Assembly (NCBI GenBank): GCA_033239005.1 | Contig: BSQZ01000004.1 | Span: forward strand, 14,479,507 to 14,543,506 | DNA: 64,000 bases | Direction of reading: 5' to 3' | Source of the DNA: Lamellibrachia satsuma | Lineage: Eukaryota > Annelida > Polychaeta > Sabellida > Siboglinidae | In this document: positions 23,478-36,145 of the stretch, in pieces | Layout: the number at the start of each line of letters is the position of its first letter | Numbering within the stretch: position 1 is the first letter of the stretch | The notes under the pieces: model-generated | Database searches by the model: none | The model's input: only the letters and a program-made list of their open reading frames with translations | What the model was told of the DNA's origin: nothing | Program-made: the position numbers and the translations under genes

Positions 23478-25263
23478 CTGTATTTGCTAGGAAAACCTCG
23501 CAGGACCTACTAATGATGCTCTTCAAAAAAGTACACCAACGTGTCGACATTTCAACTGAGCGATACCTGTTATCCACCCTATGCCCAGAAGTTCCGACAA
23601 TTTCACAATTACAAGGACTGTTTCAGGTTTTCTTTTTATCCTAGAAAACAGTAGCACAGTGGAGCCGCCTATCGGAGAATACTGTGAACTACAATTCCAT
23701 TAACTCTTTCAAGAGCAAGATCTCATGGCTAGATCTAACCAGGAGGGAGCCTTACTATCCCCCGTCCCAGGTTTTTTTAAGGTTCAGCTCACACGGGCAA
23801 TGCAACATTTCACACGGCCACGGGCAAACATGTTTTTACTTTTATCAGGCGCATTACCGCACATGTATACACAATATTTTTTTCACACGGGCATGGAGGG
23901 TTTTCACCCGGGCAAACTGCCCGTGTGAAAGGCGTTAAAAAACTCTGCCTCCACCTATATTTGCTAGGTGGACCCCTATGTCCCCTGCCTCTACGTTATA
24001 ACTTCTCGTGAGACTTTGTAGAAGAATGAGCCGGCAGACTGTTCTAGCGCCATTAGCATCAAAAATTAAACGCTTGTAGCACATGGCTTGCATACAGGAG
24101 CAAGGCACCGCCTTTCTCCATCCTACAGCACCCGATGCACCCACCGCACTGCCATATTAGAAGAATGCAAATATTATCGCACTGGCATCCTAGAAATCAC
24201 CGCAGTCTTATGGCGATAGCCTGGATGTCGTTGGACTGGTTGTTGTACGTGTTCACCGGCCCCAGTTTTGCCGATGGATAGCCAGACTAGCCCCCGCTGA
24301 TAGATAGGCCCCATATAAATAAATAACACTCGCAGGGCCTACGGGAGACTTACATTAAGCAGGCCCTCCAATTTGTGGCGAATATTCATTACCCTTTCAT
24401 TCCGTATGCTGCGTGACTGTTAATTGACAATTTGACACACGTTAAATTGATCGTTAAACTGACCATCGGATCGTTGTGATACAGTTTATAGTTCACATAC
24501 AAGGCTCAATTTCATCGGGTAATCAATGTGCTGGTTTGAGCCTCTCTGGGTGTAGGGTCTATGACGTATTTCACCTTCATCCCATCGTGTTTCCTTTTAT
24601 CTACAACATTTTCCCATTTCCCGCCTCCAGCCGTTACAGTCGGTTGTTGCCGCCACGATGGCATATATCTTCAACTTCGTGTAGTTCTAGTCCGGCGTTC
24701 GAGGACTAGAATTTACTTATGTTTAGCCATACATAAACTGGAACACATTAAGTATGACACATTGAGATTTTTTCAACAGGCATTGTATGTAGCATCGCAA
24801 TATTCACCAATCACAGATACTCGACTTAATGTGGCCCGGGCCTGCTGGTAACGGAACCGTTTCTTCATCCGGTCATGTGATTTGGTGCATCGTATTTTCG
24901 GGCCTACAGCATAATCAACAACCCGTTCGACCAAAGACAACCCTATTATGTTTGCCATCTATACTATATCGATATATAAAATTCCTGCTGGGGCGTCTTA
25001 TCTATTGTATCTCTGTATTCTGCCGCCATATTAATATGAACAGGTCTACATCCTACAGCTGCAACAAATCCTTCTTCATCTTTGACCACTATTTCTTGTC
25101 TTCTCGGCTGAAGTCCTCAGCTCCTTCAGGTTTTCCTTAATCTGACTACATTGCTCTTCATATGCTCCCGATTTGACGGAAATCTAAAGTATTATTCGTA
25201 ATCTGCGAAATGAACGGTTATGTTCGATTGCAGTAGGTAATTATGCATGTATCCATTTTGCAG

Positions 25264-25610
25264 ATGATTGGACGAAGTCTTTTCACCGATACGAAGTGGT
25301 CATCCCGACCAGGACAAACGAGCAGGGATATCATCTCTCGCGACACAGCCATTTCTTGAACAAGCGGAGCGCGGACAGCGGGCGGAAGAACGATAGGATA
25401 TTTTACTCGTTTGACGCGTTTGGCCGGACGTTCCGGCTGACTTTGTCGCCGCACATTGGATTCGTTGCACCGGGGTTGCGGCTGCACCACCTCGACGTGA
25501 ACAATACTTGGGTGGGTGACGAGGCAGCCGAGAGTGCACATTGCTACCGCCGAGGATCGGTAGACGGCGATCCGAACTCGGTAGTAGTCGTCAGCGTCTG
25601 TGAGCAACTG
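25264..25610 (+). CDS. ADAMTS-like metalloprotease, exon 2 (prodomain)
   Basis: Acceptor CATTTTGCAG|AT at 25262-25264 and donor CTG|GTGAGT at 25611. With the leftover base of exon 1 it gives 116 codons ending in phase 0. It begins DDWTKSFHRYEVVIPTRTNE, continues through FDAFGRTFRLTLSPHIGFVAPGL and ends HCYRRGSV....NSVVVVSVCEQL. This is the conserved core of the Pep_M12B (reprolysin) propeptide as found in ADAMTS proteases: a YEVV.P.R...G opening, an FG..F.L.L....FVAPG strand and the HC..G.V.....S.V.S.C..L block. The prodomain keeps the zinc protease latent and assists folding in the secretory pathway. A dibasic NKR lies mid-exon. The paralogue cannot be settled from the prodomain alone, so no symbol is given. 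Confidence 0.88.
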
Positions 25611-28600
25611 GTGAGTATAGTGACTCGAACAACGATCGTTTATTCGCAGAAAATGTCGATTTCTAGCATATTACACGCAAATATAGCTGTTTTCTAGAAT
25701 TTCTCCGTGTTTCAGTGAAATCCGTATGCAAACCGTAAACCAAAAACGAACTAGGATAAATGGCGCCATTTTCGCACAATTTTGCTTAATTTGTAGATGA
25801 CGCCATTTTCCACGTCACAGCGTCTGTTTACGACAATAACGATACACAGTTTTGTCTGAGCAAAATATATTTTTATATATAATATAACACGGAACACTTT
25901 TATGATATTCATACTTTGAAAAAAAAGACTGCATGCTTACTAGGCAGTATTATTGAGCGTCTGCAGACGCGTGTCTCGTTCTTGGCCACGTGACAATAAT
26001 CGCCCTTTTGTGGTAGATGTTTGGCAAGCAAGTTTTGTCATAAAAGAAGGAATAGTTAAAATATGTTAAATATATGAGAAAAAAATTACTACATTAACGT
26101 TATATATTCAATAAAAGTATATGTGTATGTGTTTTATAAAGCGCTATGACAAGTCTGATTGCTATAAAAAATTTTAATAATTGCAATTGGAGCAAAGTGG
26201 TAAAATGAAAAAATATTGTCTGTACGGCTTGCCATAGATATAGGTTGAATTCCTGTGGTTTCCTCGTCTCGCTCGACATGGTTCGGATGTTCAATATTCG
26301 TAAGTTTTTAGTTTTTGAATAGATGAAGTAGCTCTTGGTGATTTGGTATATCAAACTCTTGCACAAAATGTTTCTTCAACATTTTTTTTTAAAACAGCAT
26401 ATTCTATTAAGTAGGTTGAAAACTACACCGACCAGTATAAGTTTCGCATGTAGTGACTGTTGTAAATCTGTCTTGTTATCATTAAATAAAATTAAGCTTT
26501 TCAACAATAACATATTATGAATTTATGGTCGATACAATACAATAGCCAGGCCCATGGTTACTGTACAAATTGCATGTTGGTAACGGCAAAATTGAGATGA
26601 GCCTGGATTGTAGACAAATGCCAAAACATGCAACTTGCAAGTATCTAACTGGTTAGGCCTAGTAAAAAACAAAGTAGTTTTTGTACAGACTTTTTTTAAA
26701 GGAAGAGGGAGGTCCTTATTATTTACTATTAAATTTTATGGATTTTTGCTAGTATTAGTTTCGAAGATGGCCACTAAGAAGTCTTAGTCTTAGATGCTCA
26801 CTGTGGTTGATTAAAAGACAAGCTGTAGGTTTTCCGACGCAATATGGAACATGCCAGTTATGTATATTACAGTATAGCCTGCCATTCCATTTGTAAATTA
26901 GCAAATACATTACTTTTTAGCAGGAATGGCAGATGAATAGCAACATTTATGTGAAAACTACTTAAAAGTTAAATTGACTAGAAACAAACAAGAAGCAAAC
27001 AATGTTGAATGTAATTATGAATGTCATGTGTAGGTTTGGCCATTGTTTCATTTGTTTGTATCACATACATACAACTGAATGGCATTTATACTGATTGAGA
27101 CTGGTATTATGTAAATGAGTCTGCATAAAGACTATTTAATGCAAGGTATCATTGTTCTTATTTCAGACTCTGTAGAAAGCATACATCACTACACCTTTTA
27201 TGATGAATAACGAGTGAACTAAAAGAGTATAACAGTACTTCGGACAGCAACTTTTGGACAAATATTTCTTCACAGAACCAAAAAACACTTTTAAAAATAA
27301 TCTTGTTTTTTTAATAGTAAATAATAAAAACGAGGTGGCGGCAAAAAAGGAAGCGAGCAGGGGACTACTAGGGACTTACTAGGCCTTATATGTAAGCAAC
27401 ATGTGGACTACTATGTTGTTCTTTGAAAGCCTTACTGCCCAAAGCAGTATCCCATTAATTAAAGTGCATCCCTAATTCCCATTTGAGAAACTGCATTTGC
27501 CTATTTCCCATGGCTCATATGAACACCATGGCATGTGATTGAATTAACTCATAAACTCTGTCAACAGAATTATGTTTAATCCGACCTCTTTCGGTCTTCT
27601 AAAACATGTTCACCTGTCACCAGTTACAGTGCCTGCCTCAGGTGAACAGAGGGCTATTCACCTGTTTCTAATGAAGAAAACTTCTATCAAATGCACACTT
27701 GCAAGAACTATTCCGAGACGGGTGGTTGAGGATGATGACTTGACACCTTTAAGTTCTACCAGATACACATTGGGTCAAGAATGAGATGTTTACTGCATAT
27801 TTCTACCTGATCGTTGCAAATGTTCAATGAGTAACTTGAAGTATTACTAGCATTTGTGTTTAGTGCTTCGGCTTTCTTTAATGAGTTTTGATAAGTCGTT
27901 ATTCTACTTCTAGACTCAAAATTAATATTTCGATGTTACAGTGAAATGCTCAGTGCACCAGTATCAATAAGGATGACTCGACTGTCTGCCAAACTTTGTG
28001 CCTTGTATAAATCTGGGAAGTTCATCAATATGAAGATGATATGCTGGAATAATATAACGTTTACACAATGCCAGTCTAGACAAGGTTAATACTATCCAAA
28101 TTGAAAGGTCAAGACCACACTTCCTTCCGCAGTACATCTGGGCTAGTTAGGCAGGGGAAATGTGGAGGTGTTTACCTTGGCAGGTGTGTTCGTTTTTGCA
28201 ACTGGTGCCATTTTGGAGTAAGAAGGATGGAGGGTTTTCTGAGAATGCCACTGGATAGCTATTCATGGATGTGGGTGCCAGCTGTCGGACATCGACTGAT
28301 CCCGTTTCCTGTCTCCTGGCGGCTGGATGACACTTCCCGCTAAGTTTCCATGGAGTCTTTGAATTGCATACCAAGTTGCCGAGGATGAGGATCGGGAGTT
28401 GCGTATGGATGTTGTGGAAGGGGTATAACATGGGGAGTGTTACACGACGTCGGCTTTGACAGGAAGACTGGAGGTTTTTTGTATAGTGAAACCAGCTGGG
28501 GTGCAATAGGTGACTGTCTGGAAGGAAACTTCATCTGCTGCCACCTGGTGACCTTCTTGTGAAGTAAGCCAGTGAGGCGGCTGTTGCTTTCATGTGGTCA

Positions 28601-29317
28601 CGAAATTGATGTTAGTAAGCCCTTGGTTTTGAACTGACTGAGGTCATAAACATATTTTGTTAGTCCATTCCATTGCACAATTAACAGAGACCTGTGTAAA
28701 AATATTACATTTAATATTTATTATGTGCACTTACAGTTTTGTTAAAACAGAAACTAGAGAATCTTTGATTCCGTTCGGTTACTGAGATATATGTACTTTG
28801 TACACACTATTTATGTATTCTGATTACAAGGATATGGCGATTTACTCATGAACAGCTAAGGAACCATTTCAAAACATCAATGAAATTGGTTTAATTGGAA
28901 TGAGGGTGTTAATCAGCTGTTTAGTTTAGCATCATGCATCTGTGTATTATAATTGTATGTCTCAAAATGTTGTTTTTACCACCACCACCACAGTTCATAA
29001 GTGAGCTGACCACAAGCACGTTCACACAGTTTTACTTGTGACAGCTGAAGTGCCACTAAGCTGGGGAATACGAAGTTGCTCAATGTCTACCAAAGTTGCT
29101 CATTGTCTACTGTAACACGGACATACTTTGTTACAGGTCAATGTAATTTAAAGTTTCATGGAGGCGTTGGGGTGTCTGAGGTTAAATGACATTGGCTTTT
29201 GGTGTCATACATCACTGATTTAAAAAGGGGCATAACTCCCAGGGCAGTGACAGATGGGGTAGATCTGGAATAATGAGTGCATTGTGGAGGCTGCACCTGT
29301 ACTACTATTATTAGGAG

Positions 29318-29405
29318 GCAGCCCATGATGGCTGAGTGATAAGATGACCAGTTTATTCAGGAAGATGGGTCTGATTGCCAAGCTGATCAGTAGACCAGAC
29401 AGGGT
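29318..29405 (+). repeat. Possible tRNA-derived SINE head
   Basis: GGCAGCCCATGATGGCTGAG followed by TGATAAGATGACCAG resembles a Leu/Ser tRNA 5' half with an A-box-like TGGCTGAGTG. GGGTCTGATTGCC about 40 bp later is a degraded B box. There is no cloverleaf good enough to call a tRNA. It may be an old SINE. Confidence 0.25.
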
Positions 29406-30117
29406 AATCAGTACCCATTAGCAAATGTGGATTATTACAGATTAATAGGCATTAATGGTTTTTTATCCACTATAACAACCTGTAGGATGATAATCTGTGG
29501 GTCAATGGGTTCGTGATGTATGCTACCTTTTGTGAAGTATGAGCACTGCATTTTGTACTAGGCAATGTCGTTTGTTTGTTTATCATTGAACCTGCACAGG
29601 AAACATAAACCGCAGTCGCAGTGTTAGTAGTCTGCACTCTGGCAAACAATTGTAAACATCACTGATGTTTCCCTGTACATATCAAAGTATCTGTTGTGAG
29701 AGTTTTGAGTGGCTGGAGTCCCTCTTTGCCAGCATAAAATGCTAGACAGTCATGTGCTTGCTGGATGCATTATCAACACTTGCTCTGTCAATTGAAGTTC
29801 ATAATAGCATAATCCATTTCTAAAAATTGCATCATGTTCAGAATCTGATGTAGACATGAAACTCCACCCATCATTGATTGTGATTCTAGTAAAACACCAA
29901 ACCTTTGGAATTTCATTATAATGTCGATGTTGCCATTTGTATCTAGTATGATTGACAGTTTTGACATGGAAGTAAAATAAAAAATAGATACAGGGTTTGA
30001 TATTTTTTAACAGTAAGGTAATGCAGTGAAAGAAAAATGATCAGAGACATTGGCACAAGCACCTGCTCAGCTAGTGATTGACAACTGCTTCGTCAAGTCA
30101 TGCTTCACATCTTTCAG

Positions 30118-30231
30118 GGGTTGACGACCGCGGACAACACTGATGTGTTGGACATCAACTATGTTGCCCCGCGGACGTGCACACTCCACCATGAACAGTG
30201 GCGAGAGTTGACCTGCAACCTCATGACCTGA
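30118..30231 (+). CDS. Candidate alternative terminal exon of the ADAMTS-like gene
   Basis: Inside intron 2 a plausible acceptor (CTTCACATCTTTCAG|GGG) is followed by 37 codons and a TGA. The frame is phase 0, the phase required after exon 2. It starts GLTTADNTDVLDINYVAPRT and ends CTLHHEQWRELTCNLMT. The segment is clearly more GC-rich than the surrounding intron. If used, the transcript would encode a signal peptide and a partial prodomain only, with no protease. No AATAAA lies close downstream (ATTAAA at ~30519). No homology is recognised, and chance opening over 38 codons is quite possible. Confidence 0.25.
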   Translation, partial: GLTTADNTDVLDINYVAPRTCTLHHEQWRELTCNLMT

Positions 30232-30367
30232 CTGTGACGTCTGTAGACAGACAGCAGCAATGATTTTTTTAATTACTATTTTTTATGACATAGACCTTTT
30301 ATAATCTATCTAGTTAATTAATTATATTTTTAAATAATCATCAATTTAATTATTTATAATTTTTAAC

Positions 30368-30664
30368 GTGATTCTTAACTACTTTTAAAAGTACTTGTTT
30401 AATGACACAGGGTTTGGGTGTGTTCTGGGAGTTTGCATTGTTATGTGGCGATTGTCTGTATATATCCACATTTTTACTATGTATGGTGACTATTCGCACA
30501 TGATGTGGTTATTGCATAACATTAAAACAATGCAGATCTACAAGTTCACCCACAGCCCTGTCTTACTTTTATTTCACAAACCTGACCGAGTGTCGGCGGT
30601 TTGTTACTAACAGGCATGATTAATGTGATTCTTAACTACTTTTAAAAGTACTTGTTTAATGACA
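30368..30664. repeat. 40-bp direct repeat, copies 257 bp apart
   Basis: GTGATTCTTAACTACTTTTA then AAAGTACTTGTTTAATGACA at 30368-30407 and identically at 30625-30664. The word also contains the palindrome TACTTTTAAAAGTA. The intervening 217 bp is unique. Confidence 0.9.
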
Positions 30665-31890
30665 TTTTATTAATTCATGTACAAGCTAGCATAAACAAAA
30701 CACATGTGATTCACTTCTCGTCTGCAATGCGAACATGCAGCTAATAAGTAATAAATAATTGACAAGGATTTAAATGATTGTGTAGAAAGGATAGGCAGAA
30801 CTGTGTAACATTAGAACTGACTTCCCGTTGTATAAAGCCATAGAGGTCATGACTCACAAGATCGGAAGGTGTGAACAAGTTGTCAGTACTTGTAAAACTT
30901 AAGCCAGTGGTTAAAGTTGATAAAGTCGATATCGTAAAGCCAACGTCATTCATCGAACCATAAATGTACCTTCTATAGTATGTAGCAAAGGGGAGCTCAT
31001 TTTCACAGTCGGTGCATGAATGGTGTGTTTCTACTAGAACTGATCCACTGATAAACATTTCTCACTTTATACCACTATCATCCAATTGTAGAAAAAATAC
31101 TGTATTATAGTTTCCAGTAGAAGAACACAACCTAACAAAAGTGCATCCCCCCTTTTTAGAAGTCAGTTTGCACAAAACATCAGATTTTCATGAGTGAAGG
31201 CGTGCAATTACTTGCTTAAACAATTGGTAAAAACAGTAAGTATTCAAACATATCTGTATAATTATAGTACTACGTTTATAACTTCATATTTGATAAACTA
31301 ATTGTCTAATACATTTGCACCCAAGACTTTGCACTTGCACAGTGTTCATCTATTTGAAGCAATTAACTTAAAAGGTAGTCGACTGTTCAGTCCCTTCATA
31401 TTGAGTTCAACTCATGGGTTTCTTTGTTTTCCTGTAAGTCAGTGGAAGGTTATTCCTGACACCAGAAAGTTGACTCGGCATCATTGTTTGTTCTGTTGTG
31501 TCAGCAGCACAAACAGAATACCTGCAGCATTTAACATAGGGTGAACACTGACCAGTCATGGTTGATTTAGTACATTCACCTTGCTTGTGTGTCGTCTTAC
31601 CTCTATTTATGACTTTACTCACCTGGACTGAGCACATCTTGTATGGACAATGTACTCTTACATATATAGATCATCAAATGTGCCGTTGGATGCAGAAAAA
31701 TGGTTTGAAAAGTTACCAAACTTAATTTTAATACTAATGACCCTACATTTAAATGACTGGATGTTGGTATTTATACAGTGTTGTTGACTTGCTGGAATAA
31801 ATAATCTGTTTGGGGGATCCCAGAATATCGGAGATTGTGGAATGCATCCTTTTAGTTACTTTTACTGAGTTTGTACATGTCTGTAAATGC

Positions 31891-32165
31891 TGTCGCCATA
31901 GTTCTTGTATTCATGGTTGTCTGTTGTTTGTGGTTATTATGAGGGTCTGCGTCTGTTGTATTCTGCCTGTGATTTTAATTTCTTTAAAGTCTGATGCCCA
32001 CAGAAGACGTCTGGTGTTCATTCATGTCGCCATTGTTCTTGTATTCATGGTCTCTCTCTGTTGTTGTTGGTGGTTATTATGAGGGTCTGCGTCTGTTGTA
32101 TTCTGCCTGTGATTTTAATGTCTTTAAAGTCTGGTGCCCACAGAAGACGTCTGGTGTTCATTCAT
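31891..32165. repeat. ~135-140-bp tandem duplication
   Basis: A block starting TGTCGCCAT(A/T)GTTCTTGTAT and ending GAAGACGTCTGGTGTTCATT occurs at 31891-32024 and 32025-32165, with a few differences (TTGTCTGTTGTTTG versus CTCTCTCTGTTGTTG). Short frames across it carry no known domain. Confidence 0.9.
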
Positions 32166-35100
32166 TTGTGCTAAACCACTCACATGAGACTGCCTGACAT
32201 GGAATGGGGTTCAGATAAGCTGCCCTGACAACACTGCACCCTCTGGCCCAGCATAAGCCACCTCAGTAGACAGTACTAGGCACACAGACCCTTAAGTTAT
32301 GCAGACAAACATTTCCTAATCACCCCTAAGCAGCATGCATTGGGTACAGCCACCAAAGCAACCAACTAGTTTATCCAAAGAATACATTTTGGCTTGCAGC
32401 GCAAAGATCAAACGACAGCATTTGTGAGATAGTTTTTACAGCACTGTTATTAAAATGTTGAACTGAAAGGGGCGATATAAAGACTATTTGCTTGTTGTCA
32501 GCAGTAAGTGATTCCTCATTGAGGATGGCTTTATTTGTTCAGTTCTGTTAGTCTAGTAAGATGACCGATCTAATTGTTTATTTTTTGCCTGTTCATCCAA
32601 TGGTCTATTGACATGTTCACAATGAATCACTGAACTTGGTATTGGTTTGCTATCAGGAGGAAGTGTTGCCTGTACATACATCTCTCAGACTACACCTAAT
32701 GACATGATTATCTTTATTTCCCATCAGAAGGTGTCATACAATCAGATAGTTATCATCTATTAGTTGGCATTGCAATTTAGATACTTCCTAGATTAACAAG
32801 TGTTTCTGAAATTGGCTCAGTTAATGTAGATATTCTACTGATATTTGTTGTTACAAATGGTTTGACTATGAAGAGATCTCCTCTTAAGAGTTGTGTTTAA
32901 TAGCATAGATGTATTCTCAACACCGCTGTGAATATGCAGGAGCAAAAGGGTAGACGAGTTCTACTCAATCATGTTATGTAGAATAACTTACAGCTAAAGA
33001 TTGCCACAAATCAACCTAGTTGCGATACATTTATAGATAATAACCATGGTTTTAAACCGAGATTTGTAAATGAGTGATTTCACAAGAGTATTTGATTAGA
33101 TAGGAACATTTTGTACTGTGCTGAAACTTCTAAAGATAGACTGGAACTTTATATGTTGGTATAATTCATTGAAATCTGTTTTAAATAATTCATTAACTAA
33201 TTATGGTGGTATTTCACTCTTTCAGAAAAAGCATTGCTCCTTAGTTGATGGCCCATGCCAAATTTAAATAACTGAAAACCCAGATATTTTATTATATGAC
33301 ATTGGCTAGTTATGGCTAGCTAAAATAGAAAGTGCTTCCAGAATGGGTCATGACCCAAAAGATGAAATGCAGATCCTGGAAAGATGTTCAGAAAATCTGG
33401 ACAGGATTACATACCTTCTTATGTGAATCTTTATATCTTCTACATATTATTGGTTACAAATTGGATGACATAAGGGATATCCTCATGAAACCATTATATA
33501 CCACTAGTGTGGATGATGTATCTCCATGGGTAAAATTGTGCAGTTGTCATGTCAATTAAACTGTCTTCATTAAAACAAACAGATTAAGCAAGATTTTACA
33601 TAGGTTCTTCTATTTTAAAAGTGAGCAAACTGACACTTTTAGTGTGACCTGTTTAATGTTTCACAACACATAAACTTTTCTTAGATTTGTAACTCAGATG
33701 ATGTGATCATAATAAAAATGAAATGGAAATCTCGACAATGTTAGTACAGCTACTTTTGTTTTCACCAGCTTGTTCTGCTTGTGAACGTGTAACTTGAGAA
33801 AGTGTAGCCCTCTTGCTGCACATAAATAGTTATGGTGTAGTCTCTGCCATGTAACAAACTCTAATTCCCAGTGGAGCTTGTGATTGTGCAGGAGTAATGT
33901 AAATCACATTGCATTTGTAAAGCCAGAAGCACAAGGAGTTGACACCATTTAATATCATGTTACAGCAATAATGGTTCTTTTATTTTGTTCTTCTCACTGT
34001 GATGTAACTTAATAGTCTTCATGTTTCTTCCGACTGACTGTAGTAAAAACCAGCATGTTTGCCACAATTGTCTGTGTGCGTGTTGTTGATCGCTTGCTGG
34101 CTTTTTCTCTACGTACACGTCTCTCTTGACTTGCTGATATCAGAGCATAATCTGCTGCTACTTGGCACATTCCTATCCATGTAAAAACCCCGCAGTAACA
34201 TGTCTTCCAATAACTCTGCTTCAGGCAATAATTATCATTAGCTGGTTGGCTACATGACATTACTGGGTATCAGTTTTGTAATCAGTAATCTCCTATATAC
34301 TCTCCTAAGGGTGCTTCTTGAATAACATAAGACACTGTTGGAAGTCAATGTAGTAGAATAAATATAATGAATCTATTAGTATTAATCTTCTATTTGCTAA
34401 AATAACCCTTTAGACGAAGAGAAGAAAGAATGAATGGATTACAAGATTACAGACGGGTATTGAAAGTTGTTTAAGAATGTTCTCAATGGCAAAGTTGATA
34501 TTCATTTAAACAGATCAACTGTGGTAATTAATGTTAGAATATATATATATATATATATAGAATATATATTAGAATATAATATAGTTTATACTATTATTAT
34601 TATTATTACCATCTCTATTCTGACCCAAGATCCACAAACATGCACATATTGAAGAAATTATATATATACCGGTATATATGTATATATATTATATAACATG
34701 ACTTTACAATAAAATGATCAGACTTGTAGTTATTTCCTGGAAGCTCTTGCTACAAGTTGAACAGCTGCTACAAAACAACCTGATGATTACCTCCAGTTTT
34801 ACCTCAGTAGTTCTGTGATGAGACCATTCATGTGTAAAGACCAACAGTTCCTGTACTGGGTCTGAAACCTGTAGTTCACCCACCATGTTTGAGCCCTGTC
34901 ATGCAGCCCCAAGGGCTTCCCGTTTCAGTGCCCCAGAAACTAAGATGCCCTTTTTGTAACAATTTCCAGTAGCACCAGGCACCAAACATTTGGCTACATA
35001 CCCCCCCAGAAACAGTCCATAAAAATGTGGATTGTAGGTTTTACCTGTGTTGAGGGCTTGTATGTGTTGAGTATCAAGTTGGATTGTTTTTTCTGAAAAA

Positions 35101-35711
35101 CGAGATGTAATTTTTACAAATTTAACACTGTAGTCGATGTTTAATGTGCTGTAAAAGTGTAGAGAACATTTTAGGACAACTTTTCCTATCAACCAAAGGA
35201 ATGCTATGTTGGCTACCAATGGAAATCTAATTGTGGTGTTTTCCCATATCTTTTTTGTATAAATATCCTGTTTGGTGCAAAGTTATATTACATGCTATGT
35301 AGATCAAATACCCTTACTAAAACTTTTAAATGCTGTTATAGATTCTCAATTTAAACTTAAATGAAAATATGGGACATATACCCCAATACACAACTATTTA
35401 GTAATTGTATCCATCCATAAGGCCTGGGAACTAGACTCCCATTTAGTTTCATGAACACCAAATAATCAATCATATTGTTATGACAATGACATCAAGTATT
35501 GACTGATAAAGAGCCACAAGATCAAATGTTATCTCAGCCCCGCCCACCTCATTAGTCTCATCATGCTGACTAGCAATCTCTCCTTGCTATATCATCAGAC
35601 ACGCCCTCATTCTCCAGCATCCATCCTTGACCTGCAAGGTTTACTTTACAGTTATTCAGAATAATCTCGCAGATATCGTCAGAGTATTAAGCCTATGCAT
35701 TGATAAAGCAG

Positions 35712-36145
35712 CAAACAGTGTTGGCTTCAGTTACAATGGTCAATTTCAATTACTCAACATCATAAAAGTTCAATTACAATTAAAATGCTTAAAAAATATA
35801 TTACAGTTATATTGCATTAAACCAGTCTGTTACAATTATGGTGCTTCAAAAACAATTACACTGCTTCCGACGGGTCAATTGGCATTGCAGTAGTTCATAG
35901 GTTAAGTACAACTACCTTGTTTTACAAAAGAAGATTACATGTATGAATTATGCTAATTTTTAGACAGGGTTTTTACTTGATGTCATGTGTTCTTGCTGCT
36001 AGGGCTGGGTTTAATTACAATGGTCAGTTACAATGGTTAATTACAATTACACAGCCTCATAAAAACTGAATTACAATTACAGTGTTCTAAAAACAAATAA
36101 TGATTACACTGTACTTGTAATTGATTACACAATTACAACCCAACC
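35712..36145. repeat. ATTACAATTACA-rich dispersed repeat, two copies
   Basis: 35729-35870 and 36003-36145 share the order (T)TACAATGGTCA(A/G)TT, TCATAAAA, AATTACAATTACA, then (T/C)AAAAACAA and TTACACTG. The second copy ends in GTAATTGATTACACAATTAC then AACCCAACC. A third copy is at 42695-42945. Probably a non-autonomous element family. Confidence 0.65.

Larger units (their letters stand above)
21281..25263 (+). other. Intron 1 of the ADAMTS-like gene
   Basis: 3,983-bp intron from GTGGGT to TTTTGCAG. Holds CpG-rich sequence at 21480-21740, a CT-rich tract at 22136-22250, a LINE RT fragment at 22815-22973, a GA tract at 23277-23436 and the duplicated 41-bp word at 23437. The stretch 23480-25260 contains only short frames without recognised domains. 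Confidence 0.65.

Noticed and set aside
34009..34260. 83-codon minus-strand frame with a basic SQERRVRREKASKRS segment
   Set aside because: No recognised family, no flanking splice signals I trust, and lies in an AT-rich intron.
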